This document shows, one piece after another, positions 4,372-9,567 of a stretch of DNA of 9,567 bases. The position numbers were made by a program, and so were the translations under genes. Each line of letters starts with the position of its first letter. Position 1 is the first letter of the stretch. The DNA is taken from contig CAYGZA010000269.1 in NCBI GenBank assembly GCA_964354135.1, forward strand, positions 1 to 9,567, in the 5' to 3' direction. The DNA comes from CAYGZA01 sp964354135 (lineage in GTDB: Bacteria; Planctomycetota; Planctomycetia; Pirellulales; Thermoguttaceae). The notes beneath the pieces are model-generated. The model was not told where the DNA came from. It saw only the letters and a list, made by a program, of their open reading frames with translations, and did not search any database.

Positions 4372-5544
4372 ATGCGAGCCAAGTCTATCTTGTTGCTGAT
4401 GTTGGCCCTGGGGTGCGGCCTGGTCGCTTCGATCGGCATCACCCAGGTGATGGCAAAGCGGAGTGCGGACGCCGGCACCGAGTCCGGGGAAACGCAGGCT
4501 ATCCTGGTCGCGCTGAAGGACATTCCGATGGGCGACCCGATCACCGCCCAGGTGGTCAAACTGGAGACGCGGCCCGTCGCCTACGTCCCACCCGGGGCCT
4601 TCGGCGACTTGAAGGAAGTCGAGAACCGCCGGGCCAAGGCCGCCATCCCCGCCAACATGCCGATCACGGAGGTCGTGCTCCAAGGCACCAGCGATCAGTT
4701 GGCCAGCGATTCGATCCCCAAGGGCCACCGCGTGGTGGCGGTCAAAGTCGATTCCCAGACGGCCGGCGGCAACCTGATCCGTCCCGGCGACTGCGTCGAC
4801 GTCCTGGTGCACCTCAAGGCCGACCTCGGCCGGGGAGGCATCACCAAGACCACGACGCGGACCATCCTCCAAAGCATCAAGGTGTTTGCCGTCAACGACA
4901 TCTGGAGCATGGAGACCGGCGCCGGGGACAAGTCCATTGCCGCCAAGACGATCTCGCTCTTGGTCAAACCGGAGCAGGCCGAAACGGTCACGCTGGCGTC
5001 GGAGCTTGGGACGATCCGCCTCGTGCTGAGGAGTCCCGACGACAGAGAAACCAAGCAATTGCCCGGGCGTGACGCCAACGAGCTGGTCGGCTTGCCGTCC
5101 AGCGCGGGCTCGGAGAGCCCCGGCTCCGCCGCCGGCGACCTGCTGAAACTCCTCGCCGCACAGAAGGCGATGCCGCCCGCACCCAAGGTCTCGGTTTCCG
5201 CACCGGCGGTGATCCCAGTTCCGGACACCAAGACCTTCAACATGCGGATCCTGGCGGGAAGCCATGTGACCGACATGGTCCTGGAAACGCAGGGCGACTC
5301 GGACAAGACAAAGGATTCCGCGTCGCAGTTCGAGTTCTGGAGAATCAGCTCCGTCACGCCGGTGGGGACGGGGCCGGTGGCGCATGCGTCGCCCATGGTC
5401 ATCCCGACGGCCACGCCGCTGCCTCCCCCCGAGCCGCCGCCGGTTGACAAAGATAAGGACAGAGACAAGGAGACCAAGCCCAAGCCGAAGGGCTCGGGCG
5501 CCGAGAAGGGCACAGGGCCAGAAAAGGGCGCGGGGGCCGAGTGA
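4372..5544 (+). CDS. cpaB: Flp pilus assembly protein CpaB/RcpC
   Basis: This 390-aa protein is anchored by one N-terminal membrane helix (about residues 5-28, SILLLMLALGCGLVASIG). A SAF domain follows at about 42-105 (ILVALKDIPMGDPIT, through AIPANMPITEVVL), then the RcpC/CpaB domain at about 120-225, including RVVAVKVD, NLIRPGDCVDVLVHL and RTILQSIKVFAV. CpaB is a periplasmic partner of the CpaC secretin in the Tad secretion apparatus. The distal part, about 345-390, is low complexity: Pro-rich (PLPPPEPPP), then an alternating Lys/Asp/Glu run (DKDKDRDKE) and repeats of EKGxGPEKGAGAE, probably a flexible tail. GAGGAAG (4362-4368) supports the ATG. It lies 76 bp after tadE and 112 bp before cpaC, in the same orientation. 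Confidence 0.9.
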   Translation: MRAKSILLLMLALGCGLVASIGITQVMAKRSADAGTESGETQAILVALKDIPMGDPITAQVVKLETRPVAYVPPGAFGDLKEVENRRAKAAIPANMPITEVVLQGTSDQLASDSIPKGHRVVAVKVDSQTAGGNLIRPGDCVDVLVHLKADLGRGGITKTTTRTILQSIKVFAVNDIWSMETGAGDKSIAAKTISLLVKPEQAETVTLASELGTIRLVLRSPDDRETKQLPGRDANELVGLPSSAGSESPGSAAGDLLKLLAAQKAMPPAPKVSVSAPAVIPVPDTKTFNMRILAGSHVTDMVLETQGDSDKTKDSASQFEFWRISSVTPVGTGPVAHASPMVIPTATPLPPPEPPPVDKDKDRDKETKPKPKGSGAEKGTGPEKGAGAE

Positions 5545-5567
5545 GCTTCGCGAGGCCCCGAGAGAAG

Positions 5568-5624
5568 CCGGGGGCAAGCCCGGTTTTGCACGGAGGTTTC
5601 CCGGACGGGCTCAAACCGTCCGGG
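5568..5624 (+). promoter_or_regulatory. Two hairpins between cpaB and cpaC
   Basis: CCGGG-GGCAAG-CCCGG followed by TTTT (5568-5587) resembles a weak intrinsic terminator. Directly after it, CCCGGACGG (5600-5608) pairs perfectly with CCGTCCGGG (5616-5624) around a 7-nt loop, 19 nt before the cpaC ribosome-binding site. Together they could attenuate transcription or mark an mRNA processing point between cpaB and cpaC. Confidence 0.5.
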
Positions 5625-5656
5625 AGTGGATTCCGATTACGCAAGGAAGTTCAAGG

Positions 5657-7309
5657 ATGGCGACGCACACGTTCCGGCGGTGGTCTTCCCGCTTGATTCT
5701 CGCAGGCTCGGCCTGGCTGACGGCGACTTGCGGCCTGCTCCGGGCCGAAGGAAACACCAGCGAGGCACCGTCGATCATCCACCACGTCCGCGCCGGCGAC
5801 AAGCTGGAGATGGTCGTCAACACAAGCCGCATTCTGACCCTGGACCAGAAGATCCCCCAGGCCCAGGTCAACAACCGCGACGTCCTCGACATCACCCCCC
5901 TCGCGCCCAATCAGATCCAGGTTTCGGCGAAGAAAGCGGGCGTGACCCAGGTCAACCTCTGGGACGACAAAAAGCAAATCCACACGATCGACGTGACCGT
6001 CATCGGGGACGCCCGGGAGCTGGCGGCCCTGTTGAACTCCGAGTTCCCCAAGGCCGCCATCAAGGTCAGGCCGATCGCCAGCGGGGCCCTGGTCTCGGGC
6101 TACGTCGACCGCCCGGAAGACGTCGATCGCATCAAGCAGATCGCCGAAGAGTATTACCCCAAGGTGATCCTGAACGTCACCGTGGGGGGCGTGCAGCAGG
6201 TGATCTTGAACGTCAAGGTCATGGAGGTCTCGCGGACGAAGCTCCGCACCCTCAGCTTCGACTTCTCCCAGATCTCCAGCGGGAACCTGAACACCCTGGT
6301 CCGCTCGGGGATCAGCGGTCTGATCGGGGGCCTCAACAACCAAGGCCAATTGCCGCTGTCGCCGAACACCACGTTCCAGTTCGGCGTCGTCAGCGGCAGC
6401 AGCACCTTCCAGGGAGTCCTGGAGGCCCTGTGCCAGTCGGACGTCGCCAAGGTCCTCTCCGAGCCCAAGCTGCTGGCCAGCAGCGGCCGGCCCGCGTTCT
6501 TCATGGTCGGCGGGGAAATCCCCTACGCCGTGTCGCAGGGTCTGGGCGCCGTTTCGATCGAGTGGAAGAACTACGGAACGCGGGTCGATTTCGTGCCCAT
6601 CGTCTTGGGTAACGGCAAGATCCGCTTGGAGGTCCGCCCCGAGGTGAGCGAGGTCGACACCACGCGGAGCAGCGTCCAAGGCGTCCCGGCCATCAAGAAA
6701 CGCTGGGTCGACACCGGCGTGGAGCTGGCAGCCGGTCAGACCTTCGCGATCGCCGGGCTCGTGCAAACCCGGCTGGAGGCCCGCAAACGCGGCGTGCCTT
6801 GGGTTTCCGACGTCCCCTATTTGGGAGTCCTGTTTCGCAAGGTCTCCGAGGAGAAGAACGAAGTCGAAACCCTCATCCTGGTAACCCCCGAACTGGCCGA
6901 CCCCATGGATCCCGAGGAAGTCCCGCCGTGTGGCCCGGGCGCGAGAACGGCCAGCCCGAACGATTGGGAGTTGTTCATGCGGGGGTACATCGAGGTGCCC
7001 AATCCTTGCCCGCCTTGCCAGGGAGACACTTGCCCGAATCATGGATCTGCGCCTGGTCAACAGCCGGGGGGCAACTCGCCGGCGGAAGCCGGCGGGGCAC
7101 CGGGCGCCGCCGCCGCGCCGGGCCAGTCGGCCTACTCCTCCAGACCAGGGGCTTCCCCCTACAAGCGCCGGTCGAACACGGTAGCTCGGTCCTCTACGAC
7201 GGGCAATCCATACAATCCGAACGCCCGCGCCGGCAGCCCTTCTTCGGCGGCCAATGCCGCCGGTCTGCCGGGCTTCAACGGGCCGATTGGCTACGACCTG
7301 ACCGAATGA
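5657..7309 (+). CDS. cpaC: Outer-membrane secretin of the Flp pilus, CpaC/RcpA
   Basis: This is a 550-aa type II/III secretin-family protein forming the outer-membrane pore for the Flp pilus. A signal peptide (about residues 1-29, ending LLRA|EG) leads into the pilus N-terminal domain, about 41-117 (HHVRAGDKLEMVVNTSRILTLDQ). A BON-like domain follows at about 119-177 (VSGYVDRPEDVDRIKQIAEE). The secretin core, about 250-415, contains KVLSEPKLLASSGRPAFFMV, VELAAGQTFAIAGLV and the hallmark VPWVSDVPYLGVLFR (from residue 380), ending ETLILVTPELADP. The last 110 or so residues are a low-complexity extension with a Cys-rich CPPCQGDTC and a Gly/Ser/Pro/Asn tail ending GPIGYDLTE. I chose the ATG at 5657 because AAGGAAG (5643-5649) precedes it by 7 nt and a signal peptide starts there; the frame stays open further upstream but overlaps cpaB. 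Confidence 0.93.
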   Translation: MATHTFRRWSSRLILAGSAWLTATCGLLRAEGNTSEAPSIIHHVRAGDKLEMVVNTSRILTLDQKIPQAQVNNRDVLDITPLAPNQIQVSAKKAGVTQVNLWDDKKQIHTIDVTVIGDARELAALLNSEFPKAAIKVRPIASGALVSGYVDRPEDVDRIKQIAEEYYPKVILNVTVGGVQQVILNVKVMEVSRTKLRTLSFDFSQISSGNLNTLVRSGISGLIGGLNNQGQLPLSPNTTFQFGVVSGSSTFQGVLEALCQSDVAKVLSEPKLLASSGRPAFFMVGGEIPYAVSQGLGAVSIEWKNYGTRVDFVPIVLGNGKIRLEVRPEVSEVDTTRSSVQGVPAIKKRWVDTGVELAAGQTFAIAGLVQTRLEARKRGVPWVSDVPYLGVLFRKVSEEKNEVETLILVTPELADPMDPEEVPPCGPGARTASPNDWELFMRGYIEVPNPCPPCQGDTCPNHGSAPGQQPGGNSPAEAGGAPGAAAAPGQSAYSSRPGASPYKRRSNTVARSSTTGNPYNPNARAGSPSSAANAAGLPGFNGPIGYDLTE

Positions 7310-7330
7310 GTATGCCATATTGATGAAGAG

Positions 7331-7369
7331 GCCCCTGTGTAGGGGCGGGGGCGGTCCGTCCCCGGGGCC
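7331..7369 (+). other. Hairpins in the cpaC-cpaE gap
   Basis: GCCCCT-GTGT-AGGGGC (7331-7346) is a perfect 6-bp hairpin starting 22 nt after the cpaC stop. It is followed by a second G/C-rich self-complementary stretch made of GGGGGCGG and CCGTCCCC. No T-tract follows, so this looks like an mRNA stability or processing element rather than a terminator. Confidence 0.4.
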
Positions 7370-7426
7370 GACGGCCACTCTTGCAGCTAGAGGTTGGGTT
7401 GCCATTCTCTGCCGCGTTGACCTCTC

Positions 7427-8644
7427 ATGAGTAACGTCCTGCGACTGGCAATCGTCGACCCCAACGACTCCTCGCGCGATGCGATCAAAGGGATGCTGTT
7501 GGGGATGGAGATGATCTGGTTGGAGGCCGAGTGCTCGCGCTACGAGTTCTTCGGCGACGTCGTCGCCCAGACCAACCCGGACATCGGCCTGATCGCCATC
7601 GACCGCGATCCGGCCAAGGGCCTGGAGTTGGTCGCCAGGGTAAACGAGCACTCGCCCGAGTGCGCGATCCTGGTAGTCAGCTCGTCCAACGACGGGCAGT
7701 TGATCCTCCAGGCGATGCGGTCCGGGGCAAAGGAGTTTCTCACCCAGCCGTTGCGCGTCGAGGACCTCTTGGCGGCCCTGGGCCGGATCAGCGAGCGGCG
7801 CTTCGGCCGCGGCGACAAACGGCCCCGCGGGAGCCAGGTGATCGCCGTCGCCGGGTCGACCGGCGGCGTCGGCACCACCAGCATCGCGGTGAACTTGGGC
7901 TGCGTTCTGGCCCGGGACGAGAAGAACTCGGTCGCCCTGGTGGACCTCGACCTCTGCCTGGGCGACGCCGACGTCTTCCTCGACGCCATTCCCGACTACA
8001 CCTTGGTCGACGTCGCCCAAAACGTGACCCGGCTGGATTTCACCCTGCTGAAGCGGTCGTTGACCAAACACTCCTCGGGCCTGTTTCTCCTCCCGCGGCC
8101 GGTGCAACTGGAAGACATCCCGCTCATCACCCCGGAAGACCTCCAGCGGGTGATCGGCCTCTTGAAGGCCACGTTCACGCACCTGGTGCTGGACCTGTCG
8201 AAGTCCTACAGCGCCCTCGACCTCATGGCCCTGGAGATGGCCAACCACGTCCTCCTGATCACCCAGTTGGACCTGCCGTGTCTGCGGAACGTGGTCCGGC
8301 TGATGATGTCGTTCCACGAGATGAAGGGGCTCGACGAGAAGGTGAAGATCATCGTCAACCGCGTCGGGCTCGAAAGCGGGCAGATCACGCTCAAGAAGGC
8401 CCGCGAGACGATCGGCCGCGACATCTTCTGGCAGGTCCCCAACGATTATCGGACCATGGTCGAAGTCCGCAACAACGGCGTCCCCTTGATCGAGCACAGC
8501 CCCAAGGCGGCGATCACCCAGTCGATCGTCGGCTTGGCCGAGGCCGTCACCAGCGATCCAAAGGCGGAGGCCCCTTCGGCCGCAAACAAGCCATCGACCT
8601 TGGGCCGTCTGTTCGGCCTCTGGCCCGGCAAGGGCGCCAAGTAG
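7427..8644 (+). CDS. cpaE: CpaE/TadZ-like pilus localisation ATPase (receiver-like plus MinD/ParA-like domains)
   Basis: This 405-aa protein has two parts. Residues about 1-120 are a receiver-like domain (LRLAIVDPNDSSRDAI, IGLIAIDRD, GAKEFLTQPLRVEDL). D59 falls where the phospho-acceptor would be, but the conserved Lys of the usual F(L)xKP motif is Gln here. Residues about 135-370 are a MinD/ParA-like domain (VIAVAGSTGGVGTTSIAVNL, VALVDLDLCLGDADVFL, HLVLDLSKSYSALDLMAL, KIIVNRVG). The P-loop at residues 143-151, GSTGGVGTT, carries neither lysine of the deviant Walker A motif; atypical P-loops are known in CpaE/TadZ. Family members direct the Tad machine to a cell pole or site. No Shine-Dalgarno is visible before the ATG at 7427, but the receiver fold begins right after it, so the start is likely correct. 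Confidence 0.9.
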   Translation: MSNVLRLAIVDPNDSSRDAIKGMLLGMEMIWLEAECSRYEFFGDVVAQTNPDIGLIAIDRDPAKGLELVARVNEHSPECAILVVSSSNDGQLILQAMRSGAKEFLTQPLRVEDLLAALGRISERRFGRGDKRPRGSQVIAVAGSTGGVGTTSIAVNLGCVLARDEKNSVALVDLDLCLGDADVFLDAIPDYTLVDVAQNVTRLDFTLLKRSLTKHSSGLFLLPRPVQLEDIPLITPEDLQRVIGLLKATFTHLVLDLSKSYSALDLMALEMANHVLLITQLDLPCLRNVVRLMMSFHEMKGLDEKVKIIVNRVGLESGQITLKKARETIGRDIFWQVPNDYRTMVEVRNNGVPLIEHSPKAAITQSIVGLAEAVTSDPKAEAPSAANKPSTLGRLFGLWPGKGAK

Positions 8645-8938
8645 TTGCCCCCGGGCATCGCCGCGCGTTGCAGAAACGCAACATCCGCCGGGAGGGCGAG
8701 GCTCCTGCCGAGCCGCTGCTGCCGCTCCTCATCGCCCCTGCCACTTCTCGTGACCTATGCTTGTCTAGGTAGCGCCGCGCAGGCGGCGACGTAGGATTTC
8801 GTGATCGACCGGAACCGCTCCCCACGGGCGCCGCGCTGGCCCGGGCACGGGCGTTGCCCCGCCGCAGCCCGACCGGACGCGAAAGACTCCCGGCATCACG
8901 CGACCGGCCTCACTTAGGACTTGACGAGTTCAACCACC
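8645..8938. other. 294-bp gap between cpaE and cpaF
   Basis: This gap is far longer than the others among the machinery genes (0-120 bp). It contains a half-copy of the palindromic repeat (8688-8715) and a small GCCGC-GCAG-GCGGC hairpin (8774-8787). It has no convincing gene or terminator. The short frames crossing it encode only repeat-derived or basic low-complexity peptides. I see no clear promoter for cpaF. Confidence 0.6.
8688..8715 (+). repeat. Half-copy of the palindromic repeat element (copy B)
   Basis: CCGGGAGGGCGAGGCTCCTG followed by CCGAGCCG is nearly identical to the arms of the element in the toroid gene at 1604-1631 and 1662-1690. Read forward with its first flanking bases it encodes RREGEAPAEP. 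No matching second arm is found within the following 200 bases, so this is a solo arm or a decayed copy. Confidence 0.65.
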
Positions 8939-9567
8939 GTGCCTCCTCCCCGCGATTTTCCCTCCGCCTTGAAGTCCACCGCCGCCACGCGGTCCGGCGA
9001 CTCCAAAGAAGCCGGCTTTGAGGATCTCAAACAGCGGATCCACAGCAAGCTGGTGGACAAGCTCGATCTCTCCCGGGTGGGCGATCTCCAGGGCGACGTG
9101 CTCCGCCGCGAGATCCGCCTGGTGGTCGAGCACCTCTGCGACACGGAAGACACCCTGCTGAACCGCAACGAGCGGGAACGGCTCGTCGACGAGGTGCTCG
9201 ACGAGACCTTCGGCCTCGGCCCGCTGGAGGTCTTGCTCAAGGACTCCACGGTGAGCGACATCCTCATCAACGGCCCGAAGCACGTCTACATCGAGCGCCG
9301 CGGGAAGATGGAGAAGACCACCGTCGCGTTCCGCAGCAACGAGCACCTGCTGCAGATCATCGACCGGATCGTCTCCAAGGTGGGCCGCCGCGTGGACGAG
9401 ACGTGCCCGATGGTCGACGCCCGCATGGCCGACGGCTCCCGCTTCAACGCCATCATTCCGCCGCTGGCCCTGGACGGGCCGTGCGTTTCCATCCGCCGCT
9501 TCGGCGCCAACCCGCTGAAGCTCGAAGACCTGCTCAACTTCAAGGCCTTCACGCCGGAGATGGTGAT
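8939..9567 (+). CDS. cpaF: CpaF/TadA pilus assembly ATPase, N-terminal part (cut by window edge)
   Basis: The plus-strand frame runs open to the edge and encodes the N-terminal half of a type II/IV secretion ATPase of the CpaF/TadA class, the cytoplasmic motor that drives Flp pilus assembly. Visible landmarks are a helical N-terminal domain (FEDLKQRIHSKLVDKLDLS), the family block DETFGLGPLEVLLKDSTVSDILINGP, VYIERRGKMEKT, and VDARMADGSRFNAIIPPLALDGPCVSIRRF. The window ends at TPEMV, where family members usually reach the Walker A P-loop within about 20 residues, so no nucleotide-binding motif is seen. The GTG at 8939 is the best start: an in-frame stop lies at 8915-8917, and the only other candidate is TTG at 8921. 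Shine-Dalgarno support is weak for both. Confidence 0.9.
   Translation, partial: MPPPRDFPSALKSTAATRSGDSKEAGFEDLKQRIHSKLVDKLDLSRVGDLQGDVLRREIRLVVEHLCDTEDTLLNRNERERLVDEVLDETFGLGPLEVLLKDSTVSDILINGPKHVYIERRGKMEKTTVAFRSNEHLLQIIDRIVSKVGRRVDETCPMVDARMADGSRFNAIIPPLALDGPCVSIRRFGANPLKLEDLLNFKAFTPEMV

Noticed and set aside
4204..5577. 457-aa minus-strand frame
   Set aside because: It is antisense to cpaB, with typical low-information Arg/Gly/Asp shadow composition.
5384..5656. Upstream extension of cpaC into cpaB
   Set aside because: It is Arg/Pro-rich shadow sequence of cpaB. The ATG at 5657 has a good ribosome-binding site and begins a signal peptide.
7077..7094. CGCCGGC-GGAA-GCCGGCG inverted repeat inside cpaC
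   Set aside because: It lies in the low-complexity Gly/Ala tail, where GCC/GGC codons generate such repeats by chance.
5651..8497. 948-aa open frame on the minus strand
   Set aside because: It is antisense to cpaC and cpaE, both clear family members with signature motifs. Its Asp/Gly/Val/Leu/His-rich composition is the usual mirror of GC-rich codon bias.
1..9567. CRISPR array, tRNA, rRNA, transposase or integrase
   Set aside because: No regularly spaced repeats, no clover-leaf-like sequence and no recombinase motifs were seen on either strand.

Overview
The window is GC-rich with strong G/C preference at third codon positions. It looks like a chromosomal segment of a planctomycete-type bacterium. 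Three things suggest this: a Tat-type DUF362 gene paired with an alpha/alpha-toroid gene, a tad locus whose secretin ends in a long Gly/Pro/Ala tail, and palindromic repeats encoding REGEAPAEP-like peptides, which I associate from memory with planctomycete genomes. No rRNA or marker gene is present, so the lineage is an inference.

Layout. Positions 1-1968 (minus strand) hold two tightly spaced genes: a terpenoid-cyclase-like toroid protein, then a DUF362 protein cut by the left edge. Positions 1969-2640 hold no gene but are a dense regulatory region: a nested perfect palindrome, a sigma70-like promoter candidate, a long-range RNA stem, and a cyclic di-GMP-I (GEMM-I) riboswitch aptamer at about 2360-2453. 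From 2641 to the right edge (plus strand) lies a Flp/Tad type IVb pilus locus: flp pilin, an intrinsic terminator, an unlisted 36-aa membrane micro-ORF, cpaA/tadV prepilin peptidase, tadE minor pilin, cpaB/rcpC, cpaC/rcpA secretin, cpaE/tadZ, and the start of cpaF/tadA, cut before its Walker A motif.

How it works together. The pilin and TadE carry class III-type G|xxxxE(Y/F) processing sites, and CpaA supplies the GxGD aspartyl peptidase expected to cut them. CpaC forms the outer-membrane channel with CpaB as periplasmic partner. CpaE is the MinD/ParA-like localisation factor and CpaF the assembly ATPase. The aptamer immediately upstream of flp suggests that pilin synthesis is tied to c-di-GMP, the usual signal for surface attachment. 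The terminator after flp would uncouple abundant pilin from the less abundant machinery.

Most notable points: the c-di-GMP riboswitch leader and its possible Shine-Dalgarno-sequestering platform; a palindromic element inserted in frame in the toroid gene, with a half-copy between cpaE and cpaF; the micro-ORF; and a CpaE whose P-loop has no lysine.
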